A stretch of 64,000 nt of DNA from NCBI RefSeq assembly GCF_000337455.1, contig NZ_AOIU01000028.1:40980-104979 (forward strand). Direction: 5' to 3'. This DNA comes from Halosimplex carlsbadense 2-9-1 (GTDB taxonomy: Archaea > Halobacteriota > Halobacteria > Halobacteriales > Haloarculaceae). How positions within the stretch are numbered: position 1 is the first letter of the stretch; every line of letters starts with the position of its first letter. A model generated the notes under the pieces. It was given only the letters and a program-made list of their open reading frames with translations. It did not search any database and was not told where the DNA came from. Shown here in pieces: positions 9,142-17,190 of this stretch. The position numbers were made by a program, and so were the translations under genes.

Positions 9142-9333
9142 GTGACCGTCGCCAGCATCCTCGCGGCGATCATCCTCATTCCCTGGCAGGCGAGCGAGAT
9201 CGTCCGCGCCTGGACCAGCGACGACACAGTGCCGACGACCTGTCCCGACTGCGGACTCACCGGCCACGACCCCGACGCTTCCCACTGCAAGGCCTGCGGC
9301 CACGTCGTCTACCAGGAGTCCGAGTCCGACTGA
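9142..9333 (+). CDS. small membrane-anchored zinc-ribbon protein (start or frame uncertain)
   Basis: This protein of about 63 residues has one N-terminal membrane helix (ILAAIILIPWQA) followed by a zinc ribbon CPDC-x12-CKAC. Its function is unknown; such microproteins are common in haloarchaea. In this frame the first usable start is GTG 9142, and an in-frame stop lies at 9115. An ATG at 9114, at a good distance from a T-rich box at about 9084-9091, would enter a different frame. Removing a single G near 9138-9143 would join the two. The gene may therefore carry a frameshift, or the real start may be GTG. Confidence 0.6.
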   Translation: MTVASILAAIILIPWQASEIVRAWTSDDTVPTTCPDCGLTGHDPDASHCKACGHVVYQESESD

Positions 9334-9450
9334 CGACCGACCGACCGACGGTGCGGGAAGGCTGTCCGCCGGATCGGTTACATAGTGTTACCTGGCTGTG
9401 AGCTGTAACCCGGTTCGGTCCGTCCAACGGGGTTCCACGTCCGATAGCTG

Positions 9451-9460
9451 ATACTTATCC
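9451..9460 (+). promoter_or_regulatory. TATA-like promoter of the nitroreductase gene
   Basis: The box atacttatcc lies 26 bases before ATG 9487. This is the spacing expected for a leaderless archaeal transcript. It closely resembles the box before cspA. Confidence 0.55.
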
Positions 9461-9486
9461 GGGCACAGCACGACCGTTCAGACGAG

Positions 9487-10185
9487 ATGACCGACGCTTC
9501 GAGCGGTTCCGACGACGGTGACGAGGAGCGAACAGCAGCGGATGGCGGCGAGGCGGTGGCCGCCGAGCGGTCACCGCTGACCGAGTTGACGCCGGAAGTC
9601 GCCGAGCATCGCGACCCGGACCACGACGTGGCGCCGGTGTTCGTCAACCGCTGGTCGCCGCGGGCGATGACGGGCGAGTCGGTCGCCGAGGCGGACCTCC
9701 TGGCGCTGTTCGAGGCCGCCCGGTGGGCGCCCTCGTCGCGCAACAACCAGCACTGGCGGTTCGTTTACGCCGAGCGCGACGACGAGGCGTGGGAGTCCTA
9801 TCTGGACCTGCTGGCGGAGGGCAACCGGACGTGGGCGGTCGATGCGGGCGCGCTGCTGGTCGTCGTCTCGAAGACGACCTTCGACTACAACGGCGAGCCG
9901 GCCGGCACCCACTCGTTCGACACCGGTGCGGCCTGGCAGAACCTCGCGCTGGAGGCCACCCGTCGGGGGCTGGCGACCCACCCCATCGGGGGCTTCGACC
10001 ACGAGGGTGCCGCGGAGCTGGTGGACCTGCCCGACGAGTTCGAGGTGGAGGCGATGGTCGCGGTCGGCCACCGCGGGGACCCGGAGACGCTGCCCGAGGA
10101 CCTCCGCGAGCGCGAGGTTCCAAAGGGCCGCAAGCCGGTCGAGGAGATCACCTTCGAGGGTCGGTTCGACGACGACGGCGACTGA
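9487..10185 (+). CDS. nitroreductase family flavoprotein
   Basis: This is a 232-residue FMN-dependent oxidoreductase of the nitroreductase family; the physiological substrate is unknown. The FMN-binding N-terminal motif NRWSPRAMTGE is at about residues 56-66, and ARWAPSSRNNQHWRFV follows. The NAD(P)H/flavin region WQNLALEATRRGLATHPIGGFD is near residues 158-178. A Ser/Asp/Glu-rich leader of about 45 residues precedes the domain. The ATG fits the leaderless spacing from the TATA-like box at 9451-9460. The gene converges on the cupin gene. Confidence 0.88.
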   Translation: MTDASSGSDDGDEERTAADGGEAVAAERSPLTELTPEVAEHRDPDHDVAPVFVNRWSPRAMTGESVAEADLLALFEAARWAPSSRNNQHWRFVYAERDDEAWESYLDLLAEGNRTWAVDAGALLVVVSKTTFDYNGEPAGTHSFDTGAAWQNLALEATRRGLATHPIGGFDHEGAAELVDLPDEFEVEAMVAVGHRGDPETLPEDLREREVPKGRKPVEEITFEGRFDDDGD

Positions 10186-10236
10186 GCGAGCGCCGACGCC
10201 GCGTCGCGGTCCGTGCGTCCGTTCTGGGAACGCGGG

Positions 10237-10695
10237 TCAGCCGGCGGTCACTTCGGTCCCGCACTCGGGGCAGACGAGGTCGAACCCGTCGTCGGCGGGG
10301 ATCGCCCGGACGTTCTCCTGGTCGCAGTCCGGACACGGCTGGGGGATGCGGACGTCTTCGCTGTCGCGCGGTGCGCCCATCGCGAACGCCAGCAACTCGC
10401 CGTCCCCGCTGTTTTTGCCGGACTGGAACTCCCCGGGAGCGAAGCGGACGGCCTCGCCCGACTCGACGGTGACCGGCTCGCCCGTCGTCTCGAAGGTGGC
10501 CTCGCCGTCGACGACGACGAACACCTCCTCCTGGTCCATGTGGGCGTGCAGGCCGTCGGAGAACCGCTCGCCCGGCTCCAGCCGATAGCGGTTGACCGCG
10601 AAGTCGGTCGTCCCGAGCGGGTCCGAGAGGCCCCGCCGGTCGATGTCGCTGCCCATCGTCGTCGGTTCCACGTCGTCGATGTCGACTCGTTGCAC
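10237..10695 (-). CDS. cupin domain protein with C-terminal zinc ribbon
   Basis: This protein of about 152 residues has a single small beta-barrel cupin (about residues 25-110). The metal motif is HAHMDQEEVFVVVDG and the second motif starts near GEAVRFAPGEFQSGKN. A short zinc ribbon follows (CPDC and CPEC, near residues 120-150), an unusual addition that may bind nucleic acid or stabilise the fold. The ligand is unknown. I prefer GTG 10695; a TTG start at 10722 would add nine residues. The gene is followed on the same strand by an MFS transporter gene further upstream in coordinate order. Confidence 0.8.
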   Translation of the reverse strand: MQRVDIDDVEPTTMGSDIDRRGLSDPLGTTDFAVNRYRLEPGERFSDGLHAHMDQEEVFVVVDGEATFETTGEPVTVESGEAVRFAPGEFQSGKNSGDGELLAFAMGAPRDSEDVRIPQPCPDCDQENVRAIPADDGFDLVCPECGTEVTAG

Positions 10696-10744
10696 GACCG
10701 TCGGTTCGGACCGTTGGCTCAAAAGCGGTCGGGCCGGTTTCGGG

Positions 10745-12043
10745 TCAGTCGCCGCTCGGCGAGAACGGGTTCGGGAGCGGTCGCGCGGTCTCGACGGTCT
10801 CGGCGACCTGCGTGACGACGAGCGCGAGGCCGACCGCCCCGCCGGCCGTCGCGAGGACGAACGGAACGGCGAAGCCGAAGCCGACGAGGATCCCCGACAA
10901 CAGCGTCCCGAAGGCGACGCCCAGGCCGAACCCCATCGTCAGGACCGAGAGCGTCGAACCCGAGGACCCCTCCCCGGCGAGGTCGCCCGCGAGCGCCAGC
11001 GAGGGCGCGAACACCGCGGCGACTGCGACGCCCTGCAGGAAGCGGACGACGACCATCGCCGTCGACGACTCGACGAACCCCTGGGCGAGCGTCGTCGGCA
11101 ACAGGAGGACGAACCCGGCCACGAGGAACGGGCGCCGGCCGTAGCGGTCGCTCAGCCGTCCCAGCGGGACCTGGAAGACGACGTTGGCGAGGACTGTCGC
11201 GCCGAACTGCACCGAGAAGAGGAAGGTTCCCTGGTCGAGGCGGGTGCTGATGACGTTCGCCAGCGGCGCGTAGATGGCGATCGAGAGCGCCATCACGACC
11301 GTCGCGATCCCGAGCGCGAAGACCGGGTCGAGCCCGCCGTCGGACGAGCGGACGCGGATCGAGATGTCCTCGGCGGCCTCGCCGCTGGTGCGCTCGGGGT
11401 CGTGGATCAGCAGGGCGACGAGCAGGAAGCTGACCGTCGCGCCAGCGACGGCGACGAGGAAGGCGGCGTCGAACCCCGAGACCGTCACGCCGCCGACGAC
11501 GTAGGGCCCGGCGGCGACGACGCCGCCGGCGACCAGCGGTCCGATCCCGAACCCGAGCAGCCGGAAGGTGTTGAACAGGCCGAAGTTGCCGCCGCGCTCG
11601 TCCTCGTCGGAGAGTTCGTTGACCAGCGCGACGGTGACCGGGATGTTACAGGCGGCGCCGATGCCCTGGAGCGCCCGCATCGCCATGATCGCCCGGTAGT
11701 CGGTGAAGAAGACGTAGCCGGCGCTGCCGACGGCGACGAGGGTCAAACCCACCAGCAGGAAGACCTTGCGCCGACCGGTCCGGTCGGACAGCGACCCGGT
11801 GAACGGCTGGCCGAAGCTGTTGAGGAAGCCGAACAGCGAGAGGACGATGCCGATCAGCAGCTCGGTCGTGACCGTGAACGTGACGCCGCCGACGGTCGTC
11901 GTCGCCCCGACGAACGACGGGAGCGCGACGAGTTCGCTCCCGATGTACAGCGGGAGCACGACCACCAGGAAGGAGTTCGCCAGCGCGTTGACCATCCGAG
12001 CCAGCGCGAGCGTGAGGATCCGCCCGTCGATGTCGAACTCCAT
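10745..12043 (-). CDS. MFS transporter
   Basis: This is a major facilitator superfamily protein of about 432 residues with twelve predicted membrane helices; the substrate is unknown. The loop 2-3 motif GQPFTGSLSDRTGRRK is plain (residues of about 75-90), and a related RLSDRYGRRP occurs in the loop 8-9 position. It resembles the drug/solute antiporter branch. ATG 12043 is directly preceded by an in-frame GTG; the first helix begins at about residue 15. It is transcribed towards the cupin gene, with about 50 bases between them. Confidence 0.88.
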   Translation of the reverse strand: MEFDIDGRILTLALARMVNALANSFLVVVLPLYIGSELVALPSFVGATTTVGGVTFTVTTELLIGIVLSLFGFLNSFGQPFTGSLSDRTGRRKVFLLVGLTLVAVGSAGYVFFTDYRAIMAMRALQGIGAACNIPVTVALVNELSDEDERGGNFGLFNTFRLLGFGIGPLVAGGVVAAGPYVVGGVTVSGFDAAFLVAVAGATVSFLLVALLIHDPERTSGEAAEDISIRVRSSDGGLDPVFALGIATVVMALSIAIYAPLANVISTRLDQGTFLFSVQFGATVLANVVFQVPLGRLSDRYGRRPFLVAGFVLLLPTTLAQGFVESSTAMVVVRFLQGVAVAAVFAPSLALAGDLAGEGSSGSTLSVLTMGFGLGVAFGTLLSGILVGFGFAVPFVLATAGGAVGLALVVTQVAETVETARPLPNPFSPSGD

Positions 12044-12134
12044 CACGCCGAAGCAAGGAATGGACCGCCATCAGTCTGTCCACCGAGGCGCAACCGCCAT
12101 CGAAGGCACGGACGACCCACGACGGCGGCGTCGG

Positions 12135-12443
12135 TCAGTCGCCGGACCCCTCGCGGGCCGCTCGAATATGCTCGCGCGCCTCCTCGGGGGTCATCCCGCG
12201 GACGTCACAGGCACACGACAGCAGTTCGGGGTCGGTCAGCTCGTCGACCTGCTCGACCGCCTCGCGCTCCAGCGAGTCGGAGTCGGGGTCGTACTCGAAG
12301 GTGACCCGATGGGAGACCTGGGCGACGCCCTCGATGCGGTGGTTCTCGTCGGGGTCGGGGTTCGCGATGGCCTGGGCGTGTTCGGCCTGCATCGTCTCCT
12401 TCCACTCGTCGAGAGTCGCCTCGGGGTCCCGTTCGTCGCTCAT
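12135..12443 (-). CDS. conserved haloarchaeal protein of unknown function
   Basis: This is a 102-residue acidic soluble protein without a recognised domain. The start MSDERDPEATLDEWKE and the C-terminal block PELLSCACDVRGMTPEEARE are compact and protein-like. Two cysteines (CAC) lie near residue 78. It sits between the MFS transporter and the glucoamylase gene on the same strand, but the gaps of about 85 bases on each side do not prove an operon. Confidence 0.7.
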   Translation of the reverse strand: MSDERDPEATLDEWKETMQAEHAQAIANPDPDENHRIEGVAQVSHRVTFEYDPDSDSLEREAVEQVDELTDPELLSCACDVRGMTPEEAREHIRAAREGSGD

Positions 12444-12527
12444 GTCTCGTGGATATCGGGGCCAGCGGAAAAGTTCGACGGGCCGCGGGCGCGGGCGAGC
12501 GGTCGCGACCGGCGGCGCTCCCGGGCG

Positions 12528-15500
12528 TTACAGCTGCAGCCGGCGGACGGTCGTGCCCGAGGCCTCCACGTCGGCGGCACCGGCGGCGACGATCACCTGG
12601 TTCTCGCCGCGCTCGATGCCGACGGTCGTCTCGAACTCCGTGCCCTCGGGTTCGACGACGGCGCTGTCGACGGGCGTCTTGACGGCGACGCGCTCGCCGG
12701 TGGTCTCGCCGGAGACGACCAGCCGGTCGCCGCGGAACTCGGTGTCGACCCGGAGCGCGGGGCTGCGGTCGGGTTCGTGGAGCCGCTCGTCGCGGTAGCG
12801 CTCGCGGACGAACGCGGGCGTCTCGACGGGTTCGCCGGCGCTGACGCCGTGGGCGAGTCGGACGTACTGGGCCATCGACCACGCCAGCGGCGTCGCCGAA
12901 CCGGTGCCCTCGCCGAACTCCCAGTCGTAGTCGGTGGCGTGCTCGCGGTCCCACACCTGTTCTGCGATCATCCGCCCGGAGTTGGCGAACTCCTGCATCG
13001 CGCGCAGGCAGTCTTCGGGCGCCAGGTCGGGGTCGTCGAGGTGTAGCTCGTACTCGCCGCGCTCGCCGGTCAGCAGGGGCCACAGCCGCCCCTTGCCCTT
13101 GTGTTCGACCGACCACGGCCCGCCCACGTCGCCGCGCTCGCGCTCGCCGTAACCGTCGCCGTTGTAGCGGTAGAAGCCGGCCGCCGAGCCGGCGTCGACC
13201 CTGATGGTGTCGTCGACCTCGGCGACGGAGTTGCGGACAACCTCGTCGTCGCCGGGGACGATGCCGAGGCGGACCAGGTCGAGGAACCCGCCGTCGATGA
13301 TGTCGCGTTCGTCCAGGGTCGGACCGGCGTTGGCGAGAGTCCGGAGGTGGCCGGCCTCGGGGTCGCCGTCGCGGGTCACGCGGACGTAGTAGGGAGTGTT
13401 CTCGTGGCGCTCGGTCCCGGTCTCGGTGGCGGTCCAGTCTTCGACGTTGTTGACCCACTGGTCGGCCAGCGCCGTCCAGACCAGCGCGTCGGCCTCGCGT
13501 CCGGTGTCGACCGCGAGCTTGCCCGCGCAGGCGAGCCCGGCGATCTCGGCGGCGATGGAGGACGGGGAGTAGCCGGACTCCTCCTCCCAGCGCTCCTGGG
13601 CGCTCTCGGGACCGTTGCGGGCGACGTAGTCGGCCGAGCGGCGGACGTGTTCGTAGTCGTAGTCGACCTCGTCGAATCCGAGCCCGTGTTCGGCGAGGTG
13701 GTAGGCCATCACCGCCGGGTAGGAGATGTTGTCCATCTGCTCGCCGCCCCAGCGAGTGATGCCGTTGACGTAGGTGTTCTGCGGGATGAAGCCGTCGTCG
13801 TCCTGCTGGTACTCGTAGATGTACGCCAGTTGCTCGGCGGCCACGTCGAGTTCGCCGACGGTCTCGAAGACGGTGAACACCTGATAGAGGTCCCGGGACC
13901 AGACGAAGTTGTAGCCGTAACCCTTCGGCTCGTCGGCCGAGACCGCCTCGCCCCACGGGACGGAGGGGGAGGCGATGGAGGCGCCGGCGTAGGTCTTGTC
14001 CTCGACGGCGTAGAGGCTCATCAGGGCGGTGCGGTACTGGGCGGCGAGGTCGCGGTCGTCGGCGACCGCGTCGGGCAGCGAGCGGTCGACGAGGAAGTCG
14101 CTCCAGGTGTCGGCGTACTCGGCGCGGACGGTCTCGAAGCCGCGGTCGAGGGCGCCGTCGGCCTCGCCGAGCGCGGCGGCGGTGTCGGCGGCGCGGGCGA
14201 ACCCGAGCGCGAGTTCGGACTCGACGGCGTCGCCGGTGCCGAGGCGGCCGACGAGGACGACGCTCTGATTGTCGACGGCGTCGAGCGGCTCGGGGAGGAC
14301 GCCATCGGCGAACAGCGCCCGGAGGTCCTCGCTGCCGGCGGCGCCGACGGTCGCCCACTCGAAGCGGTCGCGGGCGGCCATCGCCATCGCGACGGAGTAG
14401 CCCTCGCCGTCCTCGTCGACGAGGAACGGCTCCTCGGTCTCGCCGGTGTAGGCGGTCGGGTCGCGGGCGACGAGGTGGTGGGCGCCCGATTCCCCCAGCC
14501 GGAGGCCGCGGTCGGCCGCGGCGCTGTTGACCAGCGCCGTGTCGGCGACGACGAACACCTCGTAGTCGCTGTCGTCGTCGGCCGAGAACTGAACGTCCGC
14601 GACGATGGCGTCGTGACGCGGGTCGGTCGCGTACTCGACAGTTAGCTCCCACCTGTGGCCGCGGCCGTCACCGGCTTCGGTGAAGACGTGGCGGAACAGC
14701 AGCGCGTCGTCGGCAGTCGGTTCGACCCGTCGCTCGACCGTGTCGTCGCTGACGCGGGACTCGTTGTGCGTCCGGATCGTGTACTCGTCGTCCGACCGGT
14801 CGTTGACGAGGAAATCGAGCGTCCGGAGGTTCATCAGGTCGACCTGCGGGAACCGGACCTCCGTCATCGCGCCCTCGGTGAGCGTGAACCACACCCGCGA
14901 CGGGTCGGCGGCGTCGTGGTCGGCCGCGGTGCCGAGCCCGTACTTCTCGCCGGTCGTCCAGCGCATCCGGTCGGTCGGTCCCTCGATATCGGAGGTGCGA
15001 GCCGGCAGCGCCTCCTCGGCGTCCAGCAGCGCGGTCGTGCGCAGCCGGAGCGCGTGCGACCAGCCCAGCGGCGCCGCGCAGTCCAGGCCGCCGTCGTCGA
15101 ACGCCTGCTCGGCGAGGTAGCCCGCGTCGGTCGTCAGCGGTCCGTCCTCGCCCAGCAGCTCGTAGAGGTCCCCCGCGCGGTCGAGATACGCGTCGCCCTG
15201 CCGACCGCGCTCGTTCAGGAGGACTCCGACTTCGGCGGCGGCGACGGCGCCCATCCCCGTCGTCGCCGACCACACCTTCTCGCGGTCCTGGTCGGCGGTC
15301 CGCCAGTCGTCGCCCTCGTAGCGGACCAGCCCCGCGAGCTCGCTCTCGGGTGGGTTCCGGAAGAGGCCGTCCAGCGTCGTCGCCACGTGGTCGGCCACGC
15401 GGTCGAGCCGCTCGTCGTCGAGCGTCGTCTCCGGGACCGCGTCGTAGGCCGCGACCGCCTCGGCGAGCGACAGCGTCGCCGCGTCGAGCCGGCCGTCGGG

Positions 15501-17060
15501 TTCGCCGTCGACCAGCCGCATCGGGTAGGCGCCCCGTTCGGCGTCGTAGACTTCGTCGAGGCCGTCGAGGACCGCCTCGGCGGCGGTCAGCGCTCGGTCG
15601 GCGAGCTGGCGCCCGACCGGCGCCCGCGCGACCGCCGCGAACGCCTGGACGTACGTCGCCGCGGTGTGGGTGAACCGCCCGGTCGCGTCCTCCCAGACGT
15701 TCTGGCAGGGGTCGGGTAGGCCGTCGTCGCCGACGGTCCGGGTGAGCGCGTCGAGGGCCTCGGCGACGGTCTCGCGGATCGAGACGGTCAGGTCGTCGTC
15801 GAGGGCGGCGCGGCGCTCGCGGAGCACCGTCGCGAGGAAGGCCGTGGCGGAAGCGGTCTGGTCGGCCTGGTACTCGACGGCGTCGCCGTCGCGCTCGACG
15901 TTCCCGTTGGCCCACCCGGGCGCGAGCGAGCCGTCGACCGCCCAGACGCGGTGGGGCCAGGTGCCGTCGGGCAGCTGGGCGTCGCAGTGGAAGCCGGCGG
16001 CCCGCTCGACGAGCCCCCCGATCGGGAGGTCGAGGTGGTCGCCCGCGGCGAGGACGTGACGGGCGATCTCGGCGTCGTCGCGGAACCAGACGTAGCCGTA
16101 GCCGCCCGAGTTGGTGTGGAACGGGTCGAACTCCGGGGCCGCGATCCGCGCGCCCGTCGGCCCCTCGAGCAGGTCCGCGACTCGCAGGTCCGACCGCACC
16201 AGGTCCGACCGCGGCGTCGACTCGGGCACGTCGACGGTCGTCCGGTCGCGGGCCGCCGCACGGAGTTCGTCGGCGCTCGCGTGACCCTCCGCGCAGGCGC
16301 GCAGGTCCGCCAGCGCCCCGCCCCTGTCTATCTCGCGGTGGTCCGAGAGCTGCGTGACGAGCGTCGTCCGATTGCTCCGCCCCTGCCGTTCGAGCGGGGC
16401 GGTCACGACGAAGTCGCCGGTCATCCGCGTCTGGTCGCGGGCGCGTTCGCCCTCCCCTCGGGGGAAGTCGACCGGGTGGTCGTCGACGATCTCCGCGAAG
16501 CGCTCGGGCCGCTGGCCGTGTACTCCGCCGATACCCGTCGAGGCAGTCAGGTAGTCGTGTTCCGTCCGGTGGAAGACCTCCAGCACGCTCGCGCCCGCGG
16601 GGCCGCTGTCCTCGTGGACCAGCGCGCCGACGCCGGCCTCCTCGCCCTCGGGCGCCATCGTGAGGAAAGCGACGAGCTGTGCGTTCTGCGGGACGGCCCC
16701 CCGTAGCTCGACGTGCGTGACGTGGGCCCGTCCGAGCGTCAGGTCGTACTGGTGGACGGTGAACGAGCCGGCGTCGTACTCGGTCTCGACCAGCCGTGTA
16801 TCGCGATAGTAGTGCTGTCGGATGGTCTCCAGGTCGGCGAACCAGTGGGTCCCCCGCTGGGTCCGAATCCCCAGCTTCGAGCGGTCGATCCCGTGTAACC
16901 CCGAGAGCGGCGCGGAGTGGTCGCGCAGCGACCCGCTCGGGTCCACGTGAACCAGCCGGTCTCCGTGGCCAGAGAAGGCGCCGGCGACCGTCCTCGTCTC
17001 TTCCGGGAAGCGCTCGCCGCGAGCACGCTTGTACTCGTCGAGCGCCGTCGTCAGCCGCAT
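12528..17060 (-). CDS. double-module GH15 glucoamylase-type glycoside hydrolase
   Basis: This very long 1510-residue protein should release glucose from alpha-glucan chain ends. It contains two GH15-type regions in one chain. The first (residues of about 15-690) has GYVWFRDDAEIARHVL and LPDGTWPHRVW, resembling archaeal glucoamylases and trehalases. The second (about 700-1400) resembles glucodextranase-type enzymes, with YNFVWSRDLYQVFTVF, WEEESGYSPSSIAAEI (likely acid glutamate) and GRLWPLLTGERGEYEL (likely base glutamate). A small beta-rich tail follows. No signal peptide is visible at ATG 17060, so it is probably cytoplasmic. It heads a starch-use block with the GH13, GT4 and GH77 genes. Confidence 0.88.
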   Translation of the reverse strand: MRLTTALDEYKRARGERFPEETRTVAGAFSGHGDRLVHVDPSGSLRDHSAPLSGLHGIDRSKLGIRTQRGTHWFADLETIRQHYYRDTRLVETEYDAGSFTVHQYDLTLGRAHVTHVELRGAVPQNAQLVAFLTMAPEGEEAGVGALVHEDSGPAGASVLEVFHRTEHDYLTASTGIGGVHGQRPERFAEIVDDHPVDFPRGEGERARDQTRMTGDFVVTAPLERQGRSNRTTLVTQLSDHREIDRGGALADLRACAEGHASADELRAAARDRTTVDVPESTPRSDLVRSDLRVADLLEGPTGARIAAPEFDPFHTNSGGYGYVWFRDDAEIARHVLAAGDHLDLPIGGLVERAAGFHCDAQLPDGTWPHRVWAVDGSLAPGWANGNVERDGDAVEYQADQTASATAFLATVLRERRAALDDDLTVSIRETVAEALDALTRTVGDDGLPDPCQNVWEDATGRFTHTAATYVQAFAAVARAPVGRQLADRALTAAEAVLDGLDEVYDAERGAYPMRLVDGEPDGRLDAATLSLAEAVAAYDAVPETTLDDERLDRVADHVATTLDGLFRNPPESELAGLVRYEGDDWRTADQDREKVWSATTGMGAVAAAEVGVLLNERGRQGDAYLDRAGDLYELLGEDGPLTTDAGYLAEQAFDDGGLDCAAPLGWSHALRLRTTALLDAEEALPARTSDIEGPTDRMRWTTGEKYGLGTAADHDAADPSRVWFTLTEGAMTEVRFPQVDLMNLRTLDFLVNDRSDDEYTIRTHNESRVSDDTVERRVEPTADDALLFRHVFTEAGDGRGHRWELTVEYATDPRHDAIVADVQFSADDDSDYEVFVVADTALVNSAAADRGLRLGESGAHHLVARDPTAYTGETEEPFLVDEDGEGYSVAMAMAARDRFEWATVGAAGSEDLRALFADGVLPEPLDAVDNQSVVLVGRLGTGDAVESELALGFARAADTAAALGEADGALDRGFETVRAEYADTWSDFLVDRSLPDAVADDRDLAAQYRTALMSLYAVEDKTYAGASIASPSVPWGEAVSADEPKGYGYNFVWSRDLYQVFTVFETVGELDVAAEQLAYIYEYQQDDDGFIPQNTYVNGITRWGGEQMDNISYPAVMAYHLAEHGLGFDEVDYDYEHVRRSADYVARNGPESAQERWEEESGYSPSSIAAEIAGLACAGKLAVDTGREADALVWTALADQWVNNVEDWTATETGTERHENTPYYVRVTRDGDPEAGHLRTLANAGPTLDERDIIDGGFLDLVRLGIVPGDDEVVRNSVAEVDDTIRVDAGSAAGFYRYNGDGYGERERGDVGGPWSVEHKGKGRLWPLLTGERGEYELHLDDPDLAPEDCLRAMQEFANSGRMIAEQVWDREHATDYDWEFGEGTGSATPLAWSMAQYVRLAHGVSAGEPVETPAFVRERYRDERLHEPDRSPALRVDTEFRGDRLVVSGETTGERVAVKTPVDSAVVEPEGTEFETTVGIERGENQVIVAAGAADVEASGTTVRRLQL

Positions 17061-17190
17061 ACCGTCACCACGCTCGTTCCGTATATAAATCCCGGCTCGC
17101 ACGCAGGCGTTGCCGCGCGTTCACATCGGACAGGGATCGACCGACTGCAACGTCGCGGCCCCGATCGACTGCGCGCCACAGGCCCGTCCG

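Noticed and set aside
12205..14652. Long Arg/Pro-rich open frames antisense or out of frame to the glucoamylase gene.
   Set aside because: They are composition shadows of GC-rich coding sequence, without domain motifs; the glucoamylase frame has intact catalytic motifs.
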